A DNA stretch of 64,000 bases from Sipunculus nudus (taxonomy: Eukaryota > Annelida > Sipuncula > Golfingiida > Sipunculidae). Each line of letters starts with the position of its first letter. Position 1 is the stretch's first letter. The DNA lies in the NCBI GenBank assembly GCA_026874595.1, contig CM049318.1:49752750-49816749 (forward strand), in the 5' to 3' direction. The position numbers were made by a program, and so were the translations under genes. This document shows, piece by piece, positions 1 to 11,508 of this stretch. A model generated the notes under the pieces. It searched no databases. It was not told where the DNA came from and worked only from the letters and a program-made list of their open reading frames with translations.

Positions 1-360
1 TCGGATTATATACCCCTAAAATTTAATGGACTGTTTTTATTTTTAGATATGCCCTACCTACATAACATTTAACGTTGATTTGCTTAAAGACAACGCAACA
101 AACCAGGGCTGAAGATGTTTCTTTGCTAAATGCTTTAACCGAAATATGTTAACTTGCTTTTTGTCTGTTGGGGTTGTTAGTTTCAGATCAGGCCTGTTAA
201 TTCCTTGACAACTGACAAAACGGAAACTAACATTTAATACTGTGGGAATACATTTATCTGAGCCTGTCTTTTACATTGGCGGCTTTTCGTTTCACGTGCA
301 ATATATAGCCTTCAGCGAAAAAGCCATGTATCTGCGCATAAGTAGTTGATAACATGCTAA
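1..360. repeat. Dispersed repeat, copy A, left part
   Basis: This segment aligns by eye with about 44095-44490. Shared blocks include TTGCTTAAAGACAACGCAAC against TTGCTGAAAGACAATGCAAC, AACATTTAATACT, and GGCCTGTCTTTT-type words in the same order. The similarity starts at the first base, so the element continues past the left edge. It stops near position 355-365, where copy A has a long insertion that copy B lacks. I see no coding potential. The family is unidentified. Confidence 0.75.
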
Positions 361-1085
361 TGCTGCCAGACCATATAGCCGAGGGTACAGAAACGCATGC
401 GGAATCGTATGTGCTGTGTGCCATTTTGAAGAGGTGAATGACCTTCAGGCCCTGTCATCCTACACCCCCGTCACACGAGGAGGCGATCTCGCTGCGATCA
501 CCGAATTAGGGCAGATCGCCGTAGAGCGGAGCCAAAGTGGCCTTAAGTTTTAATGAGTTTCGTAGGAGTGAGACAGTGTCACCTTGGGTCGTCATATGGT
601 CACCATGAACGCCTTGAGTGGCGACCAGTTTTGAACATGGACAAAATATCCGCCGCGGGGTCGCCGTGGATTAAAGGCGCAGTCAGATCGGAATTCGATC
701 GCCATCAGTGTCCCAGCAGCGCAGGACCAGCTCCCTGACAGCGCAGGTCGATCGCCAGTGAAAGGGTAAGCATCGGCCTTCCCGTTCCACGGCGCTGCCT
801 CAGCACACTTACCCCGCCGCTACCGAGTACCGGTGACCCTAGTGAGCTCTTTACACGCCTCGCACGGTGCTGCCGCTGCGCTTAGGACGTCAGAGGTGCG
901 ATTCGACGTGTGCTAGCGTCTGCGCCCTGACGAAGCTCGCGGCGCCACCATACGTCGTGTCAGCGGGGCGAGAGCGGCATTGCAGTCTTACTTGCAGGGT
1001 ATTTCCGGTGTTGAAGGCGACCAACGGCAATCTACTAGGTCGCTGTGGTCGCCGTAAGTTCTTCATCTAGTGTGATGGGGCCCTT
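361..1085. other. GC-rich stretch with repeated GATCGCC-type words
   Basis: This is the first part of the inserted island. It is visibly richer in G+C and CpG than its AT-rich surroundings. Words such as GCGATC, GATCGCC and CGATCGCC recur around 483-760. Several short open frames exist here because stops are rare in GC-rich DNA, but none has a splice context or recognisable motif. It may belong to the same insertion as the following TACGC-rich part. Confidence 0.45.
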
Positions 1086-2480
1086 ACAGGCAGCGCATTG
1101 CACTTATTTCTAACTTATGAGAAACGCACAGAGAGCGAACAGATAGCGTACTTGCCGTACACTCAGGGTACACTCTAGATTTGGTATAAACATGGTGGCT
1201 CCTCTAGACTCAAGGTTAAATACGCTGGGCATTCGTCGGATGTGCGTCAGGCATAAGTCGAGTGCGTCCAGAATACGCTTTACATGCGCACCACATAGGC
1301 CCCTACGCAGCTGTTCGTAGCAAGACAAATAGTGTTGTGCACTTCGTAAGCAACTCATTTGTACCCCATACGCTCTGGATTGGATGAAATTTTAGCGTAC
1401 GGCAGCGTAATGAAAAATTCTAACAAGGATCTCATACGGACTTGATATACGCACCAGTGATTCCTTGCATGCGAGTTGCGCACACAAATATTTTTCATGA
1501 GCAATACGCACCTCATACGCATCTCAGTCGTTTTGTTTAAGTTTTTATGTATGCAGGCATGCGCACAGTACGGCCCAGTACACCGGGAAGTTTTGGGCAA
1601 AACAACACTGCGTACGTTGTCACGCAGGTCATCAGTTATAAACACGCAGCGCATCGGTCGAGCGCGGCACGAGCACGCTATATTTGTGTTCGTTGGGGAT
1701 AAGCGGTTCATACGCGGTAATTCGCTGACCTCCCGTCACGCACCACGACAGCGTATGAGCCGTGTATAATGCACATATATATATAGCGTAACTGCCAACG
1801 TTAATACAAATGAACGGAAGCTGAACGAACCCATAGCGAATGTCGACATATTGCACGAATTAGAACCGTCAGTCCCGCGATCAGGCAGCGCATTGTACTT
1901 ATTTATAACTTATGGGAAACGGACAGATAGTGTATATAAAGCGTAATTGCTGTGAGCCTTCAACCAGGGTACATTCCAGATTTGGTATAAATACGATGAC
2001 TTAATTCTCTAAAGACATCAGGGTAGATCGAGGTAGATAAACCACCAGCATGCATGACATCATGATCCTGCAACTCCATCTTAGAAAAAGATAGCGCCGA
2101 CATATCGCCTTTTGAATACACCGAACGGCATAAATGCGGCGGGAATACGCACGAGTTCGCGTTAGTATGCCATTTGCATATGTCGTGTAGATACACGGTG
2201 CCTTTGCTAGGGGTACGTTACCATACGTCATCGTACGGGTAACTTAGCAAACTTTTTTCATGAGTACGCAGCCTAATTCAGGCGTATACGCTAGATGCGA
2301 GTCGTATATAAGTATATAAAAGTATTCGACATTTTGAGCGTACGGCTGCGTATTGAAAAATCCTAAATCGGAACTCATAAGGACTTGATATACGCAGAAG
2401 TGTGACAGGGCCAGAAACCGCACTAACAAACGTATATAATGAACAGACAAAAAAAGTGTCCGCACCGCACACGCACCGCG
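1086..2480. repeat. TACGC/GCGTA-rich island with two diverged sub-units
   Basis: Positions 1093-1195 and 1883-1995 are diverged copies of each other; both carry CAGCGCATTG, ACTTAT, and a block ending GATTTGGTATAAA. Positions about 1375-1500 and 2330-2405 are a second matching pair, sharing GCGTACGGC and ACTTGATATACGCA. The island therefore holds two sub-units in the same order. The five-base words TACGC or GCGTA occur a little over 20 times in about 1.3 kb, roughly an order of magnitude above chance. Open frames on both strands look like by-products of this composition. No function is assigned. Confidence 0.6.
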
Positions 2481-2514
2481 TCAGTACAAGTGGACACACA
2501 ACTGAAAACTATCT

Positions 2515-2850
2515 TAAACTGACAAATAAAACATCGTCTTTCACGATGTCTTCTGTACTTCAATTATACATCCTATATTTCATAAACTTTCAACTTGCAT
2601 TGAGCATATAGTTCTTTCAAAGTATTTTAACGTTAAAGACCTATATCTACGATATTGTCATGCATCTCTCAGACCATGATGCTGTCTTACCCATGATTTT
2701 TATCGGGAAAAAAAATTCTCACTCATAATTCCTACACCCTATATATGCTTCATGTCTCTTTCCAAAACGTCTTTTTTGTGTTAGATTTCTGGGATAAAAT
2801 GATTTGCAAATCTTTGTTGATATGTTGGGAGAGGGTTTCCTGGAGATTTT
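2515..2850. repeat. Dispersed repeat, copy A, middle part
   Basis: Similarity to copy B resumes here (compare about 44510-44752). Shared words include TTTCACGATGTC, TATATCTACGATATT, TTTATCGGGAA and GTGTTTCCTGGAGA-type sequence. The segment ends exactly where the terminal-inverted-repeat element beginning CAGGAGCGTAG is inserted. Confidence 0.7.
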
Positions 2851-2887
2851 CAGGAGCGTAGCCAGGATTAAGGGAGGGGGCCATGAT

Positions 2888-2965
2888 CAGTGGCGGATCA
2901 AGAAATTCGTGATGGGGAGGAGGGGGAAAGGGGCGCAAATATCCATGGATATTATGAAAACTAAG

Positions 2966-3020
<55 letters not shown>

Positions 3021-3035
3021 TATATGTATGTTTGC

Positions 3036-3070
<35 letters not shown>

Positions 3071-3779
3071 GATTATTATTATTACTATACGTTATATATT
3101 TTAGTGTCTGAAAATATAGATTATTTTTATCTTCAATTATGAACCATGGTTTATTCATATTTATTACAGGTTCATAGGGAAGGTATGGGAGGTGGTATCC
3201 CCCGATATCGGTTTTTTTTTAATATTTAATATAAAGAGGACATTTTGAGGCAATTTTTACCAATTAATATGAGGAATTTTCTGTTCCTCAAAAACTGTTA
3301 TGTCTTTGCGTTATGTAGTCAGACTGTAGAGGGGGGTTCAATATTTAATATTTATATTTTTCTCAAAATTAGGATATAAATTTTCAATCGTTTTCAACAT
3401 GTTAAAGTGGATATATCGAAGTCTTATGTTTAACTTTGCATTGTACCGAGTCTGTGGTCTCGACAGCACACAGGACTCCTAAGAGCACAGACCGTGAGTT
3501 GGAGTGCCAGTATCACCAAGGGAGCCGTGAGATTCCTATCGGTCGACCCCAACAAAGGCGTGGTGCTCTGCAGTTGTTCCATAGATGTTCCTAAATATCC
3601 TCATCCGTAACTTATGATTTTGAAAATAATAAACTCCAGATCACTTAAAAATAGCTCATTACCAATTAATAAAAAAGTAATATGAAAAATTTAAAATGAA
3701 TCACGAAAATTTGGAAAACAGATAAAATAAGAGATACTGCAGCTCAAAGGTGGATCCGCCCCCTCTGGATCCGCCTCTG
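2888..3779. mobile_element. Second TIR element nested in the outer one
   Basis: The left end is CAGTGGCGGATCAAG at 2888. The right end on the minus strand is CAGAGGCGGATCCAG, ending at 3779. The inner ends are a second, related inverted repeat lying wholly inside the outer element. The interior contains two (TA)n tracts and AT-rich sequence without an open frame for a transposase. I found no matching 8-bp flanks, so either target duplications have decayed or the right boundary is misplaced. Confidence 0.5.
2970..3068. repeat. (TA)n microsatellites, two tracts
   Basis: Two alternating TA runs (about 2970-3017 and 3038-3068) are separated by a short TG-containing linker. Apparent Tyr-Ile open frames across them are artefacts of the repeat. 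Confidence 0.95.
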
Positions 3780-3800
3780 GTAGCAAAGGTAATTTACTAC

Positions 3801-3848
<48 letters not shown>
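3801..3848. repeat. (TA)n microsatellite
   Basis: An alternating TA run lies between the right end of the inner TIR element and the G-rich right flank of the outer one. Immediately to its right, TACTGGATGCGA is present twice (from 3851 and from 3901), a short direct repeat. Confidence 0.95.
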
Positions 3849-3850
<2 letters not shown>

Positions 3851-3975
3851 TACTGGATGCGATGGGGGGTGGGCGGGGGGTGGACGAAAAGGGCGGCGAG
3901 TACTGGATGCGACGGGGGGTGGGGGAGGCCATGGCCCCCTGCGCCACCCTCACCCCCCTCCTCACTACGCCCCTG

Positions 3976-4135
3976 AATTTTAAATAGCTTAAGTAATCTT
4001 AGTATCATGTAGGTAAAACACATGGCAACAATCCCAATGAATACCTTAGTATTAAAATGTGACATTTAGTTCCTAACAGCTCATTAGAAAAATATTTATT
4101 ATTTTGAGCCGTAGATTTTCAACTGGTGCAGTTAG
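3976..4135. repeat. Dispersed repeat, copy A, right part
   Basis: Similarity to copy B returns after the TIR insertion (compare about 44763-44920). Shared features are AAGTAATC, AACACATG..ACAA, ACCTTAG.ATTAAAAT, TTTAGTTCCTA, AGCTCATTA and GAGCCGT.GATTTTC. Beyond about 4135 the two copies no longer align. Confidence 0.65.
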
Positions 4136-4680
4136 TGTATTATATTGCAAAATACCTGCCGAAACCTCGATGTTGAACTTTGACTACTGAATCAAAGGCT
4201 AGCGGATATACCGACCGTGAAGTCTACAGCTCACTGCCGTGGCATTGGCCAGGGTACAACTATAACGGTCAGGTCAGCAGGGATTTAACCTTAGATCCAT
4301 GCCTGCAGAGTCTTAAATTCTGCCAGCTGTAGTGATCTTCTTAACAAGTATTAATTGTTGATTCAGTTTGGCATCCCTTTGCCCTTGGTTTCATTAATCC
4401 AGCAAGCATTTGTCATGGTCTTCTGGTGAGTGCAATACAAACACTGTGCCGGGCGGTATGTTCCGATAACATTGTTACGGCTACCTCTGGCCTGCGGGCG
4501 GATATTGCCGTTATTGGCTCCCCTTCATTCAATGTCTACGGGAAGCATTACAACTAAACGTGATTCTTGTTTCCTTCAAAAACAAATCCTTCCTGACGTT
4601 TGCTAGCCAAATCATCCTGGACGGTAAATTTCATTCGCGAGTAAATTTTGTGGATAATTTCTTTTTTTCTTTATTTACTG

Positions 4681-5047
4681 TTTCCCCCAGGAGGGTATTC
4701 GTTTATCCCTATTCGTGTGTTGCTTGTATGTGTGTGTGTTTGATTATGTGTGTGTGTGTTTGTTCACAGCATAACTCAAGCTATCATGAATGGAATCTCA
4801 TGACATTTTCAGGGCATTTCAGAAAAGGGCCAATAAAGAATGGATTCGATGATGGTGTGGAATTGGCTCATTTTTTTGGATTCTGGAACGTCATTGAGGA
4901 ATATTCACAAATGTACAAACACTTATGCACGAATAAACCTGCGAATATGGGCCGAATAAGTGAATGCAAACCCGTTTTTCGAAGCATCTAACAATAGATA
5001 CCACGCACGTGGCTGAGACATGCATTCTTTCGGATGCAGATTTTTAG
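4681..5047 (+). mobile_element. Helitron-like short element, copy 1
   Basis: The element reads AGGAGGGTATTCG, then a (GT)-rich segment, GTTCACAGCATAACTCAAG, a block containing ATGACATTTTCAGGGCATTTC, then TATGGGCCGAATAAGTGAATGC. It ends with the hairpin GCATTC-TTTC-GGATGC (5022-5037) and TTAG at 5044-5047. The layout of hairpin, short spacer, CTAG-like end and following T matches a Helitron 3' terminus. A 143-codon open frame crosses this copy but is not conserved in the other copies, so it is not a gene. Relative to copy 2, the 3' part carries extra sequence around 4977-5020. Confidence 0.65.
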
Positions 5048-6339
5048 TTATACAAATGTTTCCATTACCAACTTCGAAGTTCCTTAATGCCTACTTTGAG
5101 CACTTTTATCATGTACCCCCTCAGAATACTCGTTGCCTTTCGAATATGATGGATATTTCCGGCACATAATAACAAGTCATATGTCAATAAAACATTCGAA
5201 ACAATATTGCTGTTACATATGATACAACTACATGAAAAAAGCTATTTGAATCTAATCGCTGCCTGTCATATGACAGGTGATTGCTCCCCGGTTGTACATA
5301 TATTTGGCAAAGATCCAACCAACTACTCAGGAGTTGCTGATCTGCAGCTATCTTTATGTTTTAATTTCTTATGCTGTGGTTGAAATTTCCCTACGGAATT
5401 TGACCCGGGCCCTCCAATTTTTACTTGATCACGTGACCATCCCCGTGAGAGATTATTTTTTCGCACTGATGCGGCATTCCTGTGAGCGTTTTATATAGAA
5501 GTAGGTTTGCCGCTCCATTTAACTGATAGGTAAAGATCTTGGGGTGATTTAAAATAATAAATAATAATATTTTATTTTGTGAAGCGTAAAATCCACAATG
5601 ATTTGCTCTAAATTGTTAATTACAGGCGAGCAATTGCATAGAAAATGAAAGACTATGGGAAAAAAATTCATTCAAAATTTAGATAAAAATGCACATTATC
5701 CTGTATTACACAGTAATGTAATATAAAACGCATAAAATTAATCAGAATCAAGGTATAGAAAAGAAGCTGCTGAGTCTAAAAAATCACAGGTTATCAACTT
5801 ATTGCACAAATAATTTCTTGAGCTTTTTGTTAAAAGTAGCGAGGTGCTCAGCTTGTCTTAATTCCAAGGTAAATGAATTCCACAAAGTAAGACCTGCCAC
5901 ACAAAATGCTCTCTAGCCAACAATGGAAGACTTTGTTTGTGATACAAAGAGTAAGCCCATAAGCTATATTTACCTATGAAACAAGGGTTCTTTGATATCT
6001 TGTGTTATTCCTCCAGTATAAATATATGAAAATTCAAACGGAGCTGAACACATTTGCGAGCACCATGAAATACTAGGCGATGTATATAAAATTATCATGT
6101 CGTGTAGACGCAGCTTCAGTCTCTGTATATAGAGACGGAGAGCACTGTATGCTTTAATTAGGTCACCTGTCAGAAATGTAAGGAATTACAAACTGTCCCT
6201 CCTTTGATAACATGAACAGACATCTAGATAGACATCTAGATAAAAAAAAACCCTCATCTACCACACTTAGCGTGTTTGCTTGCTCAAAAAAGGACAATGA
6301 AACATATGATCTCAGCGCAAACGTACGAAACGACGAAAC
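5048..6339. other. AT-rich non-coding stretch with a short perfect palindrome
   Basis: I see no gene here. CCTGTCATATGACAGG at 5262-5277 is a perfect 16-bp palindrome. GACATCTAGATA is repeated directly around 6216-6241. Open frames are short and have no splice context. Confidence 0.6.
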
Positions 6340-7830
6340 CAGGTATGTAAAGAGAAATGACACGCTGTAATGAGGTCAAGGTCACAAGGGAGCAGTCAGT
6401 TTTCAAAGTCCTTCTGATTGGCTGTAAGGTTTCCGGCACATTCATCATTGAAATCTGAGAATATTAATTTACCGCCTGGTCCCTAAAACAGTCCTTTCTA
6501 ATGCCTAAAATAGAAAGTTTAGGTAAAATAATAGCTGTAGCTATTTGCACATTTTCTAATTATTAAATAAATGGAACTGGTTTACACATCTAAGAAAAGT
6601 TAATTATTGGAATAGACTTTACAGACCCAAGTAAAGACCTATTTTATGTGATAATTAACAAATCGTTGTTCTCGCATGCACACCTTCATTTTATATTAAG
6701 ATATAGTAAGTCTCACTTAGAATGAGGCTTACTACATGGGCTTGGCGATGTGTATAACGATATCATTCCGTGGTGTTTATCATGGCTGACAGATGAAATA
6801 AACTAATGAATCCTTTATTCCAAGTATTCAAACTGCCCGACAAATGTTTAACAAGCCGAATATATTTTTGTTTCAAGATTAATGTTAATGTGTAAAATTT
6901 TATAGAAAGAAATATTAGTCTTTATAAGTTCTAATTTCCGTGGACCAATAATGTACCATTAAGAATTTCCATCATTTTAAACATGACGTTGACAAGATGG
7001 TGTGTAATACGAAAACGTGTCAATACGTCAGCTAGGAAAGGGAGTGATAGAAACGCCAACACCCGTAAGGCGTCTATAAGGCGTAAAAGTAATGACATGA
7101 TGTTAAAAGGTCAAGGTCACAAGGGAGCAGTTAGTTTTCAAAGTCCTTCTTCTGAATGGCTGTTAGGTGTCTGTCACATTCATCATAGAAATCTAAGAAT
7201 ATAATTTACTGCCTGGCCCCTTAAACAGTGCCATATAATGCCTAATAGAAAGTTCAGGTAAAAAATGGCTGTAAGTGGAACATGTAGCTATCTGCACATT
7301 TTCTAGCTGAAACCTATTGGAACTGGTTTATACATCTAGGAAATGTTAATTGTTGGAATTGTATTTACCCACCTAGGGAAAGACCGACTTGCTTATGTGC
7401 GTTTTAACACATCGGTGTCCTCGCATGCACATCTTCATTTTATATAAAGTACTTGTAAGTCTCACTAAGAATAAGGCTTACTGCATAGGCTTGGCGATGT
7501 GTTTAACGGTATCATTCCGTGGTATTTATCATGAATGACAGATGCCATAAACTAATGCATCCTTTATTCCAAGTATTCCAACTACCCCACAGATTTTTTT
7601 ACCAGCCGGATATATATTTTGTATCAAGATTAATGTTAATGTGTAAAGCTTTATGGAGAATATATAACTCTTTATAAATTCTAATTTTCTTGGACCAGTA
7701 ATGTACCATTACGAAGTTCCACCACTTTATTCATGGCGTTACAAGATGGTATGTAACACGAAAACGTGTCAACGCGTCAGCGAAGAAAGGGAATGATAGA
7801 ATCGCAAACACCCGTAAGGCATCACCATAC
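6340..7830. repeat. Tandem duplication of a ~735-bp unit
   Basis: Unit 1 (about 6340-7080) and unit 2 (about 7085-7830) align along nearly their whole length. Matching landmarks include GGTCAAGGTCACAAGGGAGC at 6374 and 7111, CTCGCATGCACA at 6672 and 7421, GGCTTGGCGATGTGT, ATCATTCCGTGG, and AACACCCGTAAGGC at 7057 and 7808. Divergence is of the order of 10-20% with small indels. No open frame is shared between units. The function is unknown; it could be two monomers of a long satellite or a duplicated old transposon. Confidence 0.85.
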
Positions 7831-8449
7831 TTATGATACCTTCCAAGGTGCAAGTGTCGCAATGTAAGAAAATCCGTTATTAATATGATAAGACACAATT
7901 GACGCCACAAGATCCGAATACTTACAGATCTGGCTATGCAGACCGTGGATCTCTCATTTAATTAAGGGCTCATCGCGGTCCATTAACTTCAGGCTGGCCA
8001 GCTAATGTTATTATCTGCGTCCCTTTAGGCAAATTTGATGGACCACTTCTGAACCCCATCTCTATTACAGTCTCATCTGAGAGAGAGTTTCAATTTTGCC
8101 TCAGGTCTCCGTGCTGGCCAACCATATTGAGCTTATAACGGTTTGGCGTTTATTTTTTTAGTTTGCTATAAAGATTAAATTATGATATGGGATGGTTTAT
8201 GTATTAAGTTTGTATGATATAACGGCATATGCAAATCGCAGCGAAAAAAAGGATATAATAATATTCAGTTATTGAAAATGTATTCTTTCCTTGTTGGAGT
8301 GTTAATATGCTGACGTCACCGTCTCTGCGATACATCCACATGGTGGTGAATCGTTTGTATAACTTAAGTAACTTCAAATAACCGTCTTGCTTTATTTCCT
8401 ATAATTAACGTGCCTTGTCTACATCATGTGTATGTATCAGGGCTTTCTG
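7831..8449. other. Unremarkable non-coding sequence
   Basis: The stretch is AT-rich with no extended open frame, no recognised repeat and no microsatellite. I see nothing further to annotate. Confidence 0.5.
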
Positions 8450-8800
8450 CGACATTCGAAATCTCTTTCGGGCGCTCGGTTCTTGGATCTCAAGCGTCCG
8501 ATGAGACGCGCCAATTTCAGGCTTTAAAGACAAAGTGGGGGAAAGGTAGCCTTTTGATGTGACCTTTGCTGGCTGCTTCTAATAAATCTGCCAATTGTGT
8601 ATACACTGGGCTGATAACTGAGCCTTACATTTCCTCAAACTCAAATAATGATGTAAAGACACGATTTCTAATCATATAATGATACGATGACAGAAAATAT
8701 TAAAAGGTCCAATTTTCCATAACATTTCAAAATTTTACACAGATCCTATCCCCCTAGGACGCTATACACTCAGATGGGACTCTCCAAAATGATGACGTGA
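8450..8800. repeat. Dispersed repeat, first member of a pair
   Basis: This segment matches 19330-19650. Shared anchors are CG(G/A)(G)CGCTCGGTT, TCCAAGCGTC-like sequence, AATCATATAATGATA, GACAAAAAATAT-like sequence, and TTTGACACAGATC-like sequence. The two copies are diverged with indels. No protein motif is seen. The family is unidentified. Confidence 0.6.
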
Positions 8801-11160
8801 ACGTCCCGAACTATTTAAGTCTTGAATTTTATACATTAGTATAATATAATACATTAGTAATCAATATTTTGTACCGTGGTGATTCAGAGAAACAGGTTAA
8901 TAACATGGCCTTTTAAAAATTGCAAAAAAAGGAAAACTGATCCTCCCATCGGAATTTGTTGTAACTGACAAAATAATTCAAAAGAAAATAAGAAAAACGT
9001 GTACGAGTAAGCTTAGCTGATAAGTTCACAAAAAACAGCCGCACGTTTTCATTACCTCTGTAGGATCGTCTGTAAGCACAAAGATTACTTTAAATCAATA
9101 CTGATTACTCAAGATTCCTCGACGATTTATGTCTTGGCCAATGCGGATTAATTGTGTAAGAACGTAAGTTACTTCGAGGCGAGAAACTATTTTTCCGGTT
9201 GTAGCGAAAAACCATGTTCAGTCTGCGGTTGCATATACACGCTTTAAGTAATCAGTACCTCCCCACCCTCTCTCTGAAGTTTTTTTCTCTCTCTCTTCCT
9301 CTCATTAATATACTGATTATGGTTCTCTTTCACAGATGCATACTTCTCCTATATTAGTGGAGTTGAATCCTATAGATATTCCATAGTAACTTTTGAATTG
9401 TTTATATCACCAGGCTTTTTTTATGGAATATGATGGTAGAGGCCCACTTATCTTTGAGATTTTTTTGTCCACACGACAACCTTTTTTCATACAGTTTTAA
9501 AATACGAACTAAACCGTTGTTAATATGATTCAGTTTTTATCTTTTACAAAGAAAACCTAGTCCTAGACACAATGTTTGACCAATTACCATGTTTATTTCT
9601 TGAGATATTGTAAAAAGTAGAAAACTCCATCAATGGCGAACCTAATTTGCATATAAAAAAATTCAATCAGAACTCAACCGTTTTTATATGGTTTCGTTCG
9701 AATCTTCGACCATGAAAACCTAGGTTTGGACACAATGTTTGACTAATTATCACGGTTAGTTATATTTGCCTATAATAAAATTTATATACACTTTTATTTG
9801 TATACATTGTATAGGCAAAACATTCACTATCGCTCCCTATCATCGAGCAAATAAAGAAGACACGGTTTTGTCTCACCTGACCACATGCTGTTAAACAAGG
9901 CATCCTAAGGTCTCATTTGGCAGGGTCTCTAAATGCCTTAATTATAATGCAGGACCAGCTCCCCCCCCCTCCCCACATGCGTTAAAAAACGCAATACGAA
10001 AGTAAAAAAAAAAAAAACATACACGCAGCACACCGGCCAAAAGATAATGACCCCGCATTAACTCTGGGGGATAGCGTATACGTCATGAGCTGACAACAAA
10101 ATCAACGAGGATTTTATAGACAAACAGCACTGAGTACCGCAATCTGTCAGTGTTACGCGAGAGCTTGTCTTTCTTCATTGAGATACGGTGTGAGTACAAA
10201 AATTGCTAAATTTTTGGTGTGTACAATAGAATAAACAAAGAAACCAGCGACTTTTCTGATGTATCTGAGAATGTGATATCACATGTAGCCACTAAAACTG
10301 TGAGAAGCTGTATGCGGTCACCTGATCAAATTGCAAGGCCTAACACGAAATTGTCTGGGGGCGACCAGGAATTATCTGCAGAGCTAATCTACGTCGTAAG
10401 AAATCTGAGGAACAATTTAAGAAACATGCCGCGCTTTGAGCCTTTTAACGCGTCATAATTTGTGTCTTCTCTTGGGAACAGTGAACGTCTTTATGCATGT
10501 GCGGGCTTGGATGGCCCGTCCAGTTCATGTATACTGAGATGAAGATCTTGGAGAACCGTCTATATTCGCTTCCTGGACGCTAAAGAGAGAAAACGCAGCC
10601 AAATCGTGAGTATGCCAAATCAGTATGATTAATTATAAATGTATTACCAGCAATAAATACGCTCGCGTGTGTTACCTACATATGTCAACATGTCTGTACA
10701 AATAAGAAACTGATTAAATGCAGTTGTTTTCTCCCATTATAACCAAAGGTGAAGTCGTGTCGCTCATCTGTTTTGGCCAATAATCAATTTAGAAACTGGG
10801 TTACCTTTGAAAAAGTTGCGTAGACTCACTTGTTGCACGCAACGGCCCCAATATTTCATTATTTTAATAGTTATTATGAGAGAGCTTGTATCATGTTAAC
10901 CGAACATAAATATCGTTGTATAAAAACTCCTTTGGATCTGTATACTTGAGTAAATGGAGTAATAAATAACCGAGTGTAGACATTTATACTTCATGAATGA
11001 CAGAATACTTTAATTTTCACTAACAAAAGTCCCTTAGTCAATCGGAAAATTGCGTGAACCGACGCACACAGTATACACCATTTCGGCCTTAAGAGGTTTA
11101 GCCGAAACAAATATACAGTTAAAGTGCCACTTGTTGATACAGTTATGATGAAGAAAGTTT
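8801..11160. other. AT-rich non-coding stretch with a diverged local duplication
   Basis: About 9551-9595 and 9715-9760 share GAAAACCTAG and GACACAATGTTTGAC, a small tandem duplication about 165 bp apart. A C-rich run lies at 9961-9974 and an A13 run near 10006-10018. A 79-codon open frame from 10219 to 10458 on the plus strand ends in TAA and is preceded by a weak acceptor-like ACAATAG, but it has no recognisable domain. I do not call it a gene. Confidence 0.45.
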
Positions 11161-11167
11161 AGACAAT

Positions 11168-11508
11168 GTAGAAATCTGCACTCTGAGATATGCGAACCTC
11201 CGCCGTGTGCGATGTCAAAATTATGGTATGCTCCCCAACCCGTGTTTGCATTCACCTATTCGGCCCATATTCCAAGGTTCATACGTGCATAAGTGACTGT
11301 GAATATTCCTTGATGACATTCCTGAATCCGGATCATGTGTTGGATCTACACTAAATCGGGTCGTTTCTTTATTGTCCCATTCCAAAAATGCCCTGAAAAT
11401 TTCATGAGATTCCGTTCATGATTGCGGGAGCAATGCTGTGAATAATCACACACACATACACTCACACACGAACCGGGATGATGGCATCCCTCCTGGAGGA
11501 GGCAATTA
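11168..11508 (-). mobile_element. Helitron-like short element, copy 2
   Basis: Read on the minus strand, it begins GCCTCCTCCAGGAGGGATGCC, passes a (GT)-rich stretch, the block CATGAACGGAATCTCATGAAAT and CTTGGAATATGGGCCGAATAGG, and ends with an imperfect hairpin (GCATATCTCAGAGTGC), AGATTT and CTAC where other copies have CTAG. It is about 340 bp long and close to the family's full length. Confidence 0.65.

Larger units (their letters stand above)
2851..3975. mobile_element. Non-autonomous TIR element (outer), inserted in copy A
   Basis: The left end reads CAGGAGCGTAGCCAGGA followed by a G-rich tract and GGGGGCCATG. The right end, read on the minus strand, is CAGGGGCGTAGTGAGGA followed by a G-rich tract and GGGGGCCATGG. 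These form imperfect terminal inverted repeats. Copy B at about 44750 lacks the sequence entirely, so the insertion can be seen directly. ATTTT lies on both sides (2846-2850 and 3977-3981), a possible short target duplication, but a clean 8-bp duplication is not visible. CAG-TGGCG-like ends with G-rich subterminal tracts occur in hAT-type non-autonomous elements in animals; the superfamily is an inference. Confidence 0.6.

Noticed and set aside
1355-1856. Overlapping open frames on both strands around 1.4-1.8 kb
   Set aside because: They arise from CpG-rich repeat sequence poor in stop codons; no splice context, and not conserved in the second sub-unit.
2804-3983. Tyr/Ile-rich frames over (TA)n tracts (also at 29.4, 33.7 and 48.8 kb)
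   Set aside because: Alternating TA reads as Tyr-Ile in every frame; microsatellite artefacts.
4560-4991. 143-codon open frame, the longest in the window
   Set aside because: It lies largely inside a Helitron-like repeat copy, includes the (GT)n tract, and is not kept open in the other copies.
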